Source: Paralithodes platypus (taxonomy: Eukaryota > Arthropoda > Malacostraca > Decapoda > Lithodidae). Taken from it: a stretch of DNA of 64,000 nt. The position numbers and the translations under genes were made by a program. Positions 33,573-46,162 of the stretch are shown here, in pieces; position 1 is the stretch's first letter; each line of letters opens with the position of its first letter. The stretch is taken from NCBI GenBank assembly GCA_032716605.1, contig CM064509.1:33709423-33773422 (forward strand), read 5' to 3'. The notes under the pieces were generated by a model. The model saw nothing but the letters and a program-made list of their open reading frames with translations. It had not been told where the DNA came from and did no database searches.

Positions 33573-34258
33573 AATGCAGCAGTACTGTTTAGAAAAGCCG
33601 CATTTCTTTACATCTGTGAGGGTTTTACTCAGAGGCTCTATTGTCTGGGTTTATATCAGGGTTCTTTAAATATATTAATGTTTAGTCAGCTTGGGCTTGC
33701 TACCGGGTAGTGACAACAATTTTGTCAGAGATACCAGGCAATGCACTGTAGGTAAGAAGGGTGCCTTGCACATTATTTTAAGGCAGGCAATTGTGTGTCT
33801 GTAGCCTGAAAGTATGCGCCGAGTCTAAATGTTTATGCAAATATCAGCTCTCCGCGCTACATGGGCTTGACTCATTACTCTATTGTATCCATGCATTCTT
33901 CTGTTGTACATCAGTAATATTTCACCCTTACCACCATATAATGTTTCATACATATTTTAATACATGTAAAATAGTCCGGCAGATATCTATACTGAACAAG
34001 ACTATGTAAGGTGGTTGTTAGGTACAGCCTACTGTATGTAATATGAATTTACAAGCATTATTTGGGTGTTAGTAAAGTTAACTGTAGAGCATTAGGAATA
34101 CATAAAAATAAAGTGGGAAACACAGTTACGCAGAATTGCCAAGGGTGATGAGAGAAGACAGGACAATGGAAAAAAAGAGATCGTACAGAAAGAAAAAATA
34201 TGGAAGCCGCCAAGAAGAAAAAGAATAATAAAAGTGATGGAAAGAATGCGAGATATAT

Positions 34259-34260
<2 letters not shown>
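33573..34260. other. unassigned AT-rich DNA
   Basis: Nothing recognised. Confidence 0.35.
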
Positions 34261-34309
<49 letters not shown>

Positions 34310-34448
34310 AGGATCCGTTGGCAGAAAGACGGCATGAATGGGAGTTAATATATGGTGAGAATTAAAGGCAAAGAAATAGTAGTATAATTTGGTACTAGAA
34401 TGACACACACACGCATAGACGCTCACAGAGAGAGAGAGAGAGAGAGAG
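34261..34448. repeat. two (GA)n microsatellites
   Basis: 34261-34305 and 34429-34448, separated by unrecognised sequence. Confidence 0.85.
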
Positions 34449-34564
34449 TAGCACCATGGCGGAAAGAGAGAAGAGTGAGAGAGTGAAGTATTGCCTCCTC
34501 ATACATAATGCAGAGAGTAATGTAATTTGTTCCACTTTGGGGCTATCAAGACGTTCTCGCCGTC

Positions 34565-35345
34565 ACCCCCCAACCCCCCTTCCTTCCTCCCTGTCAACCC
34601 CCCCCCCCCCCCCCGCCTTTCCTTCCCCTCTGTCACCGCCGCTTTCACCTTCCTTCCTCCCTGTCACCCTTGCCCCCCCCCCCCACATTTCCTTCCTCCC
34701 TGTCACTCTCCTTTCCTTCCTCCCTGTCACTCTCCTTTCCTTCCTCCCTGTCACTCTCCTTTCCTTCCTCCCTGGCACTCCCCTTTCCTTCCTCCCTGTC
34801 ACTCTCCTTTCCTTCCTCCCTGTCACCCCCTCCCCTTCCTTCATCTGTCACCCCCACTTTCTTCCTCCCTGTCACCCCCGCTTTCTAACTCCATAGCACC
34901 GCCCTCCCTTCTTTCCACCCTGTCAACCCCGCCCCCTCCTTGCTCCCTGTCAACCCCCCCTGCCTTTCTCCCTGTCACCCCCCGCCCCCTCCTTCCTCCC
35001 TTCCCCCCCCCCTTTCCTTCCTCCATTTCAACCCTACCTTCCTTCCTCCCTGTCACCACCCCCATCCTTCTCCTTGTCAACCTCCCTTACTTCCTCCCTG
35101 TCACCCCTGCCTTCCTTCCTGTCACCCCTACCTTCCTCCCTGTCACCCCCCCCCCTTCCTTCCTCTCTGTCACTCACCCCCTCCTTCCTCCCTGTCAACC
35201 CCCCTCCCTTACCCCCCCCCTTTCCTTCTTCCCTGTCACCCCTGCCTAACCCCTTTTTCCTCCCTGCCATCCCACTTCCTTACTCCCTGCCAAACCCCCC
35301 CCCCCTTTCTCCCTATAACCCTCCCCCCCCCCTCCCCCCTCGCCA
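34565..35345. repeat. pyrimidine-rich 24-bp-type minisatellite
   Basis: Core TTCCTTCCTCCCTGTCAC recurs ~25 times; in 34690-34830 the period is exactly 24, elsewhere 18-30 with poly(C) runs. Open frames of up to 240 codons (Pro/Leu/Ser or, on minus, Gly/Arg/Glu) are by-products. Confidence 0.9.
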
Positions 35346-35524
35346 GACAATAAGGAGACGGTCAAAGTCAGTACTAGTTTATTCATTATGAGGAGTCTAG
35401 ACATTGTGACCCCCTAGCCTCTTCTCAACTCAGGGAGGGCCGGAACAAACGGGCTGTACATGTCCGCATCTGTTTACTGTTTGACTCTTCGCCAATGGTA
35501 GAAATGTCAGCAAAGCTCGATTCC

Positions 35525-35750
35525 TTAAGGTGGGGTTTTTCTGGACCCCTATTTTACTCAGTTTAGCGATTTTAGGACCTTTCATCCCATGTAATTTTCA
35601 ATTTTAAGACCTTTCGTATCATTTAGTGTCAATGTTTTCCTGGAGAACGATAGCGAGACTGCAATAAAATCGAAGCCGGGACATTTTTCTACCAACAAAT
35701 GTACAGATTTACCTCAAAAGGGGGACTCGGAGGCATTATTTTATAAAGGA
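35525..35750 (-). mobile_element. TTAA-A MITE, minus, truncated
   Basis: TTAAGGTGGGGTTTTTCTGG start, ACCTTTCGTATCATTTAGTG and GGGACATTTTTCTACC present; the CCGGCC hairpin and far end are lost. Confidence 0.65.
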
Positions 35751-37040
35751 GGTATTGGCATAATGGGAGTGAGACCGGAGGGAGTTGAGGTAGGAAGGTG
35801 CAATGGGGTACGCTAGGTTTAGATTGGAGAAATGTGAAATACTGAAATAGGAACAAACAAAAGGCAGTCACTTTGCCGATTACAGGAAGGAAAAGGGTAA
35901 TACGCTGACAAAGTATTGAAAGAATACAGATAGAAGATATGTGTCACAGATGAAAGTAACTTACGAGAAAGGTAAAAGGAAAAATAATTACCTACTGAGA
36001 TAAGTATGCATTAAACATTATAATGTTTTAACCCTCAAACAGCGGGCAGCTTATAATTTCCAGGGCGCCCTGAACGGGTACTTTTACTATTTTATGCATT
36101 TTTCAACTCATTCTAACTCTGTGAAACAAAAAATTAAGGAAGAAGACAAAATGTGTGGAAGACGTTATGTGTTTTGACCTGTACGGAGACACCAACATCT
36201 CATTCCCATCTGGTCTGTGGCCTTGACAGTGACGAGAGAAAGAGGAGGTGTTTTTGCGTGATAGCTCTGGATCAAGTTATTGCTTGCCTACAACACATAT
36301 GCTCACTCCAATGGTTAGTGGGTGACTGAATGAAAGGTGTCCAACTGGGCCGTGACCCCAGCCATGTAACCTTGGCAACTGCTAGGTACCACCACATGTT
36401 ACTGCGGAGCATTTTTTACGGCGGGATACAAAACATCTTGGGATGTTGCCTGGAGCATGCGACAGGAACAACTCCAGATGTCACCCGACCTTTAGCGGTT
36501 AAAGGTCCTAGCCGAGATGTGTCCACCAAGGGTACCCAATTGAATAGTCACCCAGGTCTAGGCCTGACGTCAGCTAGGCTTTGACTGCTAAATAAGAAGA
36601 CCTGTAGGCCACCTCAATCCCCCATTACTCAAGGGAAATAGTAATAGATTGCAGTGCTTATGAAAAACAATCTTCGACCTAAGCGGAAGTTATCTTGGGT
36701 CCATTGGGTGGGATTTCAAGACTCCCTCCACTGCAACAGCAAACCCTATACCCAAACCGAGACAAGATTGTGGTTCTAAAACATGAGTTTCGGAGTATAT
36801 GAAAACTGAAGGTGTATTTTCAATGATCATCAGTGTATCATCAATATTTTCTTGAAAGACAAACATATGTGGATTAGTGGGGAATGAAAATGTGGTGAAT
36901 TTAACTTTATTTAAATTTAGTATGTGCTACAAATATATTTAGTTTACATTTCTGCATAATATCGCTACGTTTTTTACTTCCTTATAGCTTGAAGCTTGCT
37001 AGCGGTCAGATAGACAGAAGGTATACAAAGCGGGAACTAG
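35751..37040. other. unassigned DNA; decayed MITE end near 36975-37012
   Basis: 36170-36780 is GC-richer and has an 84-codon frame (36330-36584) without recognisable domains. ACTTCCTTATAGCTTGAAGC at ~36977 matches the right TIR of the MITE at 28549-28777. No gene recognised. Confidence 0.4.
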
Positions 37041-37053
37041 TTAAGGGGAGACT

Positions 37054-37095
<42 letters not shown>

Positions 37096-37443
37096 CTATT
37101 AATTCATTTATTCCTATATTTCTTAGTTTCCTTGCTAGACCTCCATCAAGCTTAGAAACACCCCCTAGAGTCTAGACCCTCCTTCAAGATAAATGTGTAC
37201 ATTTTTCGGTAGAAAAATGTCCCGGCCGAAGGCCGCTTCCTCTTAATATTTCAGGCTCGCTAACGCTCGCCAGGAAAAAAATCGACACCTAAATGGCACG
37301 AAAGGCCCTATAATTGACAATGAAATTGGGTGAAAGGTCATAAAATCCCCAAACTAATGGAACCAATGTCTTAAAATCTCAAAACTAGTGGGGTTAAACA
37401 TTAGGGAGAAGGGGGTCCAGAAAAACGGTCTGTCTCCCCTTAA
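37041..37443 (+). mobile_element. TTAA-A MITE with poly(T) expansion
   Basis: Complete, with TTAA at both ends. The TGGCTGTTTGTTTGG left segment is replaced by a ~41-base T run (37055-37095). Confidence 0.85.
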
Positions 37444-37680
37444 TTCAACAAATATTAAAATACACCAGGTAGAGACAACAACAATAGGTCATAACAAGAA
37501 AGACGTATAGCACGTCCAGGATATGTAAATAGAGAAGGAAGCGAGAAACTAGGTCGACATCTGCAACAGGAAGCCAACAATGACACCGGCTGTCCAGTCC
37601 AGGCAGAATCGAGTGAAGCTATGAAAACGAGACTACAAGGATATTTAAGGCAAGCATTGGTATATAGAAAATATATGCAT

Positions 37681-38048
37681 TTAAGGGGAGTCACCGGCTT
37701 TTTTGTTATCTTTCTCTCCTTTTCTCTCTTTCCCTGGCTTGTATCCATTCGGCCCCATTCAGCCAACTGTTTTAAGATGTTTATCCCCATCCAGGTGTCG
37801 ATATATTCCTGGCGAGCGATAGCGAGCCAGCATTGTATGGAGAAATCCGGCTTCGCCGGAGACAAATTTAGGTTGATGTCAAAACAAAAATCTATATATG
37901 CTGGCTCGCTACCGCTCGGCAGGAAAATATTGACACCTGGATGGGGGTAAACGTCTTAAAACATAGTCTGAATGGGGCCGAATGGATACAAGCCAGAGAA
38001 AGAGAGAAAAGGAGTTAAAGAGAAAACAAGCGAGGTGACCCCCCGTAA
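37681..38048. mobile_element. TTAA-C foldback MITE
   Basis: Starts TTAAGGGGAGTCACCGG, ends GAGGTGACCCCCCGTAA (terminal TTAA mutated to GTAA). It has the paired CGAGCGATAGCGAGCC / GGCTCGCTACCGCTCG blocks; the central CATTTTTC hairpin is partly deleted. Confidence 0.85.
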
Positions 38049-38314
38049 ATGCACAACGTTGTAACCAGTGCGACATATGGTCCGGATCACCTCCTAAATG
38101 GCATCACTTCTTCCTTGCCGCTTATACTGTCGGTCCACCAAATGTCTTGAAAATGGGTTCATAGCGCATTGCCTTTCTACCCGTCAATTGTTCATGGAAA
38201 TCTCCGAATCGCCTTCTAAATGTCTTCTAAATGTCTTCTAAATCTCTTCTTCCTCGGCGCATGTTAATTCATATTCTTTCTGCAACATTCCTGCCAAGAA
38301 TCTATGTCCTGAGC

Positions 38315-38321
<7 letters not shown>
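38049..38321. other. unassigned spacer
   Basis: Short CTTCTAAATGT triplication at 38212-38245; nothing else. Confidence 0.35.
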
Positions 38322-38388
<67 letters not shown>

Positions 38389-38391
38389 CCC
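38322..38391. repeat. (TC)n microsatellite
   Basis: About 34 units. Confidence 0.95.
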
Positions 38392-38666
38392 CCAAATATC
38401 ATGAACATCGGTAAATAACTTTGTGAGATCTCTTTTTTTACAGACAAACAAAGAAAGAAAAGGAGGCGAAAACATAGCCTCCGTCTAACTTCGTTGGCGG
38501 AGGTCATAAAATACCCGAAGAATACATTATTTTGTTATAAACGTTCCCAATGTTAAATATAGAATATGTACAGCATCTTTCAATCATCTTTATGTAAGAG
38601 ATATCCTTTTTAAGCTTGTCCAAAGTTAGATTCTAGTTAGTAGGAAGTTAAGACTGATAATGGACA

Positions 38667-39041
38667 CGGGCGCCCACCTCGCCTTTTTTTGTTTTCTCTT
38701 TTTCTCCCTCTCTCTTTGGCTTGTGTCCATTTGGCCCCATTCAGCCTACTGTTTAAGACGTTTACCCCCATCCAGGTGTCAATATTTTCCTGGCGAGCGG
38801 TAGCGAGCCAGCATATATATTGTTTTTTTTTTATAGCAAGCTAAATTTATTCATTTTTTCGATAGAATATCTCCGGCGAAGCAGGATTTCTCCATACAAT
38901 GCTGGCTCGCTATCGCTCGCCAGGATGAAATCGACACCTGAATGGGGATAAACGTCTTAAAACAGTTGGCTGAATGGGACCGAATGGATACAAGTCAGAG
39001 AAAAGGAGAGAAATAGACAAAAAGCAGGTGACCCCCCTTAA
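38667..39041. mobile_element. TTAA-C foldback MITE
   Basis: Left end decayed (GCGCCCACCTCGCC), right end GGTGACCCCCCTTAA intact. Both GCTCGC blocks and the CTCCGGCGAAGC centre recognisable. Confidence 0.8.
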
Positions 39042-39365
39042 TGCACCATGAGGACCAAGAGATAAATGGATACACAGTAAAGGCAGAACAGTAATAGACC
39101 AATTATGGCGCTAAAACAATGATAAACCATGGGTGTCTTGACTAACTTATCATTGTCAGAGATAGTCAACCTTTGCCCAACCTTCGTAACATGTTCGTTA
39201 GGCACCGACTGTACATTAAACTAAACATTGGGGTTCTGATCCATTGATTAAGTGAGATAGATGGAAATTTGTACCAATAAACACTCGATTAGTTAACGCT
39301 GCTTGAGTATATACACTTTATCTCGTGAGAGAGAGATAAGAGATATATAGAGAGAGATAGAGAAT

Positions 39366-40034
<669 letters not shown>

Positions 40035-40220
40035 TTAACCCTTTCTGTACCGCCGCCGCTGTTTTTTTTATTTTATGCTAGCTATATTATGACGGTTTTG
40101 TGCTGTTTAAGAAGGATCTGTCATAGTAAAAAGGGTTACGTGAGATAGTTCTAAGCCTGCTAATTGCTAATAGTAGCCAAAATATACTTGAAAGGACGTC
40201 ACCGGTACTAAATGGGTTAA
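40035..40220. mobile_element. TTAA-B subgroup I MITE
   Basis: TTAACCCTTTCTGTACCGCC start and GACGTCACCGGTACTAAATG then GGTTAA end. About 27 bp of the right internal arm is missing compared with 19288-19500. Confidence 0.85.
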
Positions 40221-40249
40221 GGCTTCTGGGGTACCGAGGACATCCAGAG

Positions 40250-40252
40250 ATG

Positions 40253-40296
<44 letters not shown>
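40250..40296. repeat. (GT)n microsatellite
   Basis: One TTTG interruption. Confidence 0.9.
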
Positions 40297-40486
40297 GTGG
40301 AGGGGGAAGGTGGGGTAGGCTTTCACCGTTTAATTAATGTCTGGATTTACCCCTTGTGCAGGATGACGCCATTTTAACTTGTATTCTGGCTAACATTAGA
40401 CGACTGTATGCAGTTTTAGGAGGACCTGTGTTATTCAGATGTTTTATTGAGTTTGTATTTACCCCTTTCGGTCCTCGAGGTAGAAC

Positions 40487-40945
40487 ATATGCTAACACAA
40501 ATCGTCTAATGGTAACCAGGATATGACGAACATTAATAATATAAGCTAACACAAATCGACTAATGGTAACCGGGATATGATGAACATTAATAATATAAGC
40601 TAACACAAATCGTCTAATGGTAACCAGGATATGACCAACATTAATAATATATAATGGGTACCAGGATATGACCAACATTAATAATATAAGCTAACACAAA
40701 TCGTCTAATGGTAACCAGGATATGACCAACATTAATAATATAAGCTAACACAAATCGTCTAATGGTAACCAGGATATGACCAACATTAATAATATAAGCT
40801 AACACAAATCGTCTAATGGTAACCAGGATATGACCAACATTAATAATATAAGCTAACACAAATCGTCTAATGGTAACCAGGATATGACCAACATTAATAA
40901 TATAAGCTAACACAAATCGTCTAATGGTAACCGGGATATGATGAA
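40487..40945. repeat. 54-bp minisatellite, ~8 full copies and 1 partial
   Basis: TAAGCTAACACAAATCG starts at 40687, 40741, 40795 and 40849 (period 54), with earlier units from 40487 and a ~38-bp partial unit near 40650. Unit equals the subgroup III right arm (AAATCGTCTAATGGTAACC...GATATGACCAACATT). Confidence 0.95.
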
Positions 40946-40960
40946 CATTACGCCACCGTG

Positions 40961-41174
40961 TTAACCCGTTCAGTACCGGTGACGTCCTTTTAACTTTACT
41001 CTGGCTACTATAGACGATTTTATTCAGTCTAAAAAGGGCCTCCAGCAATCAACAGGCTTCGAACTATCTCACTTAACCTCTTTTACTACCACAGATCCTT
41101 CTTAAGCTGCATAAAATCGTCTAAATATACCTAGAATATACTTTATAAGACGTCGCTGGTACGGAAGGGGTTCA
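40961..41174. mobile_element. TTAA-B subgroup I MITE nested in subgroup III terminus
   Basis: TTAACCCGTTCAGTACCGGTG start and ACGTCGCTGGTACGGAAGGG end, followed by TTCA (a mutated TTAA) and then AGGGGTTAA of the host. The uninterrupted host end would read GTGTTAAGGGGTTAA. Confidence 0.85.
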
Positions 41175-41188
41175 AGGGGTTAATCAAC

Positions 41189-41290
41189 ATGCCAATACCC
41201 ATCCTCCACATCATTCCAATACCCATCCTCCACATCATGCCAATACCCATCCTCCACATCATGCCAATACCCATCCTCCACATCATTCTC
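41189..41290. repeat. 24-bp tandem repeat, ~4 copies
   Basis: ATGCCAATACCCATCCTCCA plus CATC, period 24. Confidence 0.9.
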
Positions 41291-41338
41291 TCTCATTCAT
41301 CACCGCACTATTATAATAATAATACATTCCATAGTCGT

Positions 41339-41733
41339 TTAAGGGAGCCCACCTCGTTTTTTTTTCTTTCTCTCCCTCTCTCTTTGGCTTGTATCCATTC
41401 GGCCCCATTCAGCCAACTGTTTTAAGACGTTTACCCCCATCCAGGTGTCAATATTTTCCTGGCGAGCGGTAGCGAGCCAGCATATACAGTATATATTTTT
41501 TGTTTTGACAGCAAGCTAAATTTGTACATTTTTCGATAGAAAAATTTCTTCGGCGAAGCCAGATTTCTCCATATAATGCTGGCGCGCTATCGCTCGCCAG
41601 GAAAAAATCGACGCCTAGAGGGGGATAAGCGTCTTAAAACAGTTGGCTGAATGGGACGGAATGGATACAAGCCAGAGAAAGAGAGAAAAGGAGAGAAAGA
41701 TAAAAAATAAAAAAAAGCCGGTGACCCCCTTAA
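41339..41733. mobile_element. TTAA-C foldback MITE, complete
   Basis: TTAAGGGAGCCCACCTCG start, GCCGGTGACCCCCTTAA end; both arms and the CATTTTTCGATAGAAAAAT hairpin present. Confidence 0.85.
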
Positions 41734-41767
41734 CATCTTAGTAAATGTATAATGAATCGTGAGTAAG

Positions 41768-41905
41768 TTAAGGGGGGATGGTTGTTTTTTCGGACCCCCT
41801 TGCTCCATCATGCTTAGCCCCATTAGTTTTCAGTTTTTAAGACGTTCAGCCCATTAGTTTGGCTATTTCGCCCCATTTCTTTGTTCATATTTAGAATCTT
41901 GAAAC
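41768..41905 (-). mobile_element. TTAA-A fragment, minus orientation
   Basis: TTAAGGGGGGATGGTTG, TTAGCCCCATTAGTTTTC and GACGTTCAGCCCATTAG; breaks off after the second ~31-bp unit. Confidence 0.7.
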
Positions 41906-41968
41906 TGCCAGGCAAGACAATCTCAGAATAATGCCGACATTATTGTGCATGTGACACTGGCCTAACCA

Positions 41969-42090
41969 TTAAGGGGACATTTTAATTAACTATTTATTAA
42001 TGTATTTATTTGTTTCTTACAATTGTTCTAGTTTTCTCTCTAGGTATCCATCAAGTTTGAAAATATACTCCCAAGTGCCCCGTTTAGAGA
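41969..42090 (+). mobile_element. TTAA-A left-end fragment
   Basis: TTAAGGGGACATTTTAATT, CTCTCTAGGTATCCATCAAG; ends abruptly at dispersed repeat D. Confidence 0.65.
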
Positions 42091-42102
42091 TTGTAGGCGC
42101 CA

Positions 42103-42306
42103 GTCCATCAGGGGAGTCAGTACCCAGGGGAGGCGGCCACATATACGCTGGCGATAAGGACTTGCTGACACTTCTGTTGCATTTGCCTGGCTTCCCCCAC
42201 TGTTCCTATATGTGCCTCACCTACACAGAGAGTAATCCAGCTGATTCTCACAAACACCTCCTCTTCCTTTTCATTTGACTACACTTAACGAGCACACCAC
42301 ACTTCT
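42103..42306 (+). repeat. dispersed repeat D, second copy
   Basis: See 18735-18937; ~200 bp in the same orientation with clear colinearity. Confidence 0.6.
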
Positions 42307-42339
42307 TTCCAATACACCTAAATTACCGGTACGTAAGCA

Positions 42340-42425
42340 CCTTGTTTATGGCCCTCTATCACTCTTTCAACCTTGTGGGAGGGACACTCTGTACAGGCAG
42401 CTTTGTCTTTTGTCTCCTTCATACA
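42340..42425 (+). mobile_element. LINE-J 3' tail fragment
   Basis: GGCCCTCTATCACTCTTTC, GGGAGGGACACTCTGTACAG and TTTTGTCTCC match the last ~80 bp of the LINE-J 3' UTR. Confidence 0.6.
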
Positions 42426-42439
42426 CATATGAAAAACAA

Positions 42440-42971
42440 TGTGTGCATTTTTCGGTAGAAAAATGTCTTGTCCGAAGGCCAGTACCACTTAAATGGCAGT
42501 CTGGATATCGCTCCACTTGAAAAAATCGACACCTATGTGGCATTAACATTCTTGAAATCGCCAGACTAATGGAGTAAATATCTTAAGCTCTCAAAACTAA
42601 TGGGGTTAAACATGAATGTTTCTCTCCTTTTCTCTCTTTCCCTGGCTTGCATCCATTTGGCCCCATTCAGCCAACTGTTTTAAGACGTTTATCCCCATCC
42701 AGGTGTCGATTTCTTCCTGGCGAGCCTAAGCGAGCCAGCATTGTATGGAGAAATCCGGCTTCACCGGAGACATTTTTCTATCGAAAAATGTACAAATTTA
42801 GCTAGCTGTCAAAACAAAAATATATATATGCTGGCTCGCTATCGCTCGCCAGGAAAATATTAACACTGGGATGAGGATAAACGTCTTAAAACAGTAGGCT
42901 GAATGAGGCCGAATGGATACAAGACAAAGAGAGAGGGAGAGAGATAGAAAAAAGCGAGGTGGCTCCCTTAA
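42440..42971 (+). mobile_element. chimera of TTAA-A (left) and TTAA-C (right)
   Basis: 42440-42616 is family A from the TTTTTCGGTAGAAAAATG hairpin to GGGGTTAAACATGAA; at about 42617 it switches to family C (TTTCTCTCCTTTTCTCTC, CTTGCATCCATTTGGCCCC) and continues to a normal C right end GGTGGCTCCCTTAA. Confidence 0.75.
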
Positions 42972-43122
42972 GCCTCGTACACTGCCTCTGTTGGAGCTCA
43001 GTACTGTCACATCCATATCGGTGAGAGCGTTCAGTCAGATTGTTTCCTAAGTACTTGACTCTAAAAGGATCTTCCTAACAAAGAAAGGTCTCGAAGTAGA
43101 TACACTAAGCAAATTCATAAAT

Positions 43123-43992
43123 ATGTATATATATCAATCCCTCAACGACAAACGTAATGAAGCCATAGAACTCTTAAATTCTGATCTAAATACTATCTCC
43201 AATTGGGGCAGAGAAAACCTTGTTACCTTTAATGCTTCCAAAACCCAATTTCTCCATCTATCTACCCGCCAGGAACTCCCATCGGACTATCCCTTATTCT
43301 TCAACAATACAAAAATCAATCCTTCATCTTCTCTCAATATTCTTGGTGTCTCTTTTTCTTGTGCTCTCAGTTGGAAGGACCATATTACCAGTCTTGCTAA
43401 GGCAGCCTCCCAGAAGCTGGGTGTGCTCAACCGCCTTAGGGGGTTCTTTTCCCCTGCACAGCTTCTTGCTCTGTACAGGGGCATAGTGCGTCCTTGTATT
43501 GAGTATTGTTCACATGTGTGGGGAGGTTCCTCTCACACCGCTCTTCTAGACAAAGTTGAAAGGAAGGCCTTTCGTATCATTAACTCCCGTCCACTCACCA
43601 ACTCTCTGCAATCTCTCTCTCCGCCGCAATGTTGCATCTCTCTCGCTATTCTATCGCTACTATAATAATCAGTGTTCCTCAGAGCTTTCCCAGTGTATAC
43701 CACCTCCTTTACGTAGGGCGCGTGGTACCCATATTGCAACTCAATCCCACCCCTACTCTGTGCAACTCTCCAACCCTAGAGTGAAACGTTACTCTCAAAC
43801 TTTCTTCTACTCAACAGCTGAGCTCTGGAACTCTCTCCCAGATCAGTCTTTCCCTCTTCCTATGACTTAAATTGCTTCAAACTCCGTGTGTCCATGCATT
43901 TTGGCTCGAACGTCCCTTGATTTTGGCCCTGTCACTCTTTCAACTATGGGGGAGGCACTCGCTGTAGGCAGTTCTGCCTTTTGCCTCCCTCA

Positions 43993-43993
<1 letters not shown>
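43123..43993 (+). mobile_element. LINE-J, 5'-truncated, best preserved C-terminus
   Basis: Encodes the post-YADD region: NWGRENLVTFNASKTQFLHL, SWKDHITSLAKAASQKLG, LALYRGIVRPCIEYCSHVWG and VERKAFRIINSRP blocks in one frame (to ~43665), then after a one-base deletion near 43620-43640 SLFYRYYNNQCSSEL and LWNSLP blocks in another. Stop follows near 43868, then the 3' UTR to 43993 and directly (AT)n. The best template in the window for this region of the protein. Confidence 0.9.

Positions 43994-43995
<2 letters not shown>

Positions 43996-44060
<65 letters not shown>
43996..44060. repeat. (AT)n microsatellite at LINE-J 3' end
   Basis: About 32 units beginning directly after the LINE-J terminus. 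Confidence 0.95.
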
Positions 44061-44061
<1 letters not shown>

Positions 44062-45239
44062 TGTATATTGATTTATTTACATAAAACGATCATGTAATAT
44101 CGGCTTTAGTCTTAAACTTCTTTGTTTTAATTATCTACACTAAATCATCAACATATCTACTCGCAACTTAAGACCTATTTCAAGTATTGATTTGTTTCAG
44201 GATTAGACCTCATCAACAATGTGTTCACCCAAAAAGTTCAATATTAAAGATGTGCTCTGCGTGACAAAAGGTGGAGGTGGTGGGGTTCCTATGCCGGGAG
44301 TGGGGAGGGACAAGGAGGTTCAGTGAGGGGAGGGATAGCCAGGTAGAGTGTACCCTTGGCGAGCGTGAAGCAAGGAAAAGCACTGGCAGGTACTAGCGAA
44401 TCTGGCGAACACTGACCATTGTGCTTCATATATTTAAGTTAATACAATGATAGGCTATAATAGTTTTGGGCGCATATAATAAAGATATACAGTATATCTC
44501 TATGCTATGTGTAACTCAATTTTGTTAATTTAAGCAATATTTACTAAGGTACTGGAATGATGAAGCACGATAAGTTTGCTTCACTGTTTCGCCCTGACAC
44601 TCCCTCCTTTAGTATTATTCTTCAAGGGAAGGGAAGGGAGAACACGGAGATACCACCACTCATATCTTGTATATTATGGAATTACCTCTTATATAGTTTA
44701 TCATTTATGTTTATATTTTCTCATCAGGTTATAATTGGGGCTTGATGTAAAAGAACAAAAAATACATAAGTAATTTACTCGTTGTAGAGAAGTAAATCTA
44801 ATTACTTTAATTAATCTTTTAGCTCAAATACTGCTTACTTCAAAACTATCGAAATTAATGTATGAATCCCCCCCCCCCCCCCCCACACACACAGACTTCT
44901 TAAACTCATCTAATAGTGAAACAGAAGTGTTATGAACTTCTATGAGTAACTCTACAGTTGAAATCAATAATTTGATGAAAGCTTTGATGATAATTAATAT
45001 GAAAGATGGAGACATGAACATTAATTCGACATGTCTACGACGTGACACAAAATACATATTATAGCATGGACTATTTAAAATACGTGATGACTCAAAGAAC
45101 AGGCATCTTGTTAATAATGTTTTTAAACTTTCTACTCGCTGCAAAGTTGCATTTTTTCTCTCATTTAGTTATTACAATAATAATTTTTCTTCAGAGCTTT
45201 CTTAGTTTACACCTCTTACTGAGTTACAAGGAGTTACAG
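44061..45239. other. unassigned DNA
   Basis: No gene recognised over 1.2 kb; poly(C) run at ~44868-44884 with ACACAC. Open frames are short and featureless. Confidence 0.4.
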
Positions 45240-45605
45240 GGAAATAGTATATTAAAGACCATGCGGTCCAATCTGGGGGAATACTAGAAGTGGAAGGAGA
45301 TCAATTGTTTAGTGCATTACACTCATTACAGAGTGTGCAAAATACTATTTACTCGTTTCCTGAACTGCTCTACTGAAGAACTGTTAACAACTTATGAGGG
45401 AAGTTTGTTCCAAGTAAAACAGATCTTATATGATAAAAAGTTTCCACAAATACTAGTTCTGAACCTTTTCAATTCTAACTTCCAGCCATGGTTGCATGTT
45501 GTATTCATATTGAGATAACCATTTTATTATAATCCACATTGTCAAACCTATTAAGTATTTGAAAAACTTCAATGAGCTGACCTCATAACCTACGTGAGTA
45601 GGTGG
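45240..45605 (-). mobile_element. LINE-E 3' end, minus strand
   Basis: Minus-strand sense contains TATGAATACAACATGCAACC and ATGGCTGGAAGTTAGAATTG, the LINE-E C-terminal block (NTTRNHGWNLELKRF-like), then AAGATCTGTTTTACTTGGAA and a 3' UTR with GCACTAAACA. Frames are broken. Copies at 55870-56110 and 61095-61345. Confidence 0.7.
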
Positions 45606-45614
45606 CAACCGCCT

Positions 45615-45870
45615 TTCAACATATTTCCACTCTTATTTTGTCCAACTCTGTAACCCAAGAGTGATTTCTACTGCATTGCTTCCATTCAACAAGTAAATAA
45701 AGCTCTCTTCCTCAGTCTAGCTTTCCTTCATCCTACGACCTATATTCATTCAAACTAGCTTGCGTGTGTCCAGACATTTGACTCCAACGTACCTTGAATT
45801 TCACTCCTTATCACTCTATCAATTTGAAAGGACACTAGCTACAGGTAGCTTTGCCACTAGTTTATTTCCT
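45615..45870 (+). mobile_element. LINE-J 3' end, highly decayed
   Basis: AACTCTGTAACCCAAGAGTG, TTCCATTCAACAAGT, CGTGTGTCCAGACATTT and AGGACACTAGCTACAGGTAG follow the LINE-J 3' order at perhaps 75 percent identity, older than the other copies. Confidence 0.65.
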
Positions 45871-46162
45871 TCGAATATAATAAAAAACAAAATTTTGACA
45901 ACTAACAATACACAGCCTATGAACATGATATTCGGCTAGGAATTTATTTTGAGTGTGCAAGTAAAGCCACTGCAACAACCTAGCCAGACCCCAAACCCTC
46001 CGTGGGGTTACCACGACTCGCCTGGCTCATTATTGCATAGACAAAATCAATAATATATTTATAAACAGTGTACACGTAATAAGTGCTTCAATCGCGTATG
46101 TGTTCATATCAGCACACATAAATTATAAAACACTATTTATGTAGAAATCATGTTTATTACAA

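Larger units (their letters stand above)
40347..41183. mobile_element. TTAA-B subgroup III MITE expanded by a 54-bp array and a nested MITE
   Basis: Left end TTACCCCTTGTGCAGGATGACG, central GTTTTATTGAGTTTGTATTT, and right end ACGCCACCGTG continuing after a nested element as AGGGGTTAA. The right arm sequence has been tandemly amplified (40487-40945). Confidence 0.85.

Noticed and set aside
36330..36584. Possible host gene (84 codons)
   Set aside because: Featureless translation in GC-richer DNA with no supporting context.
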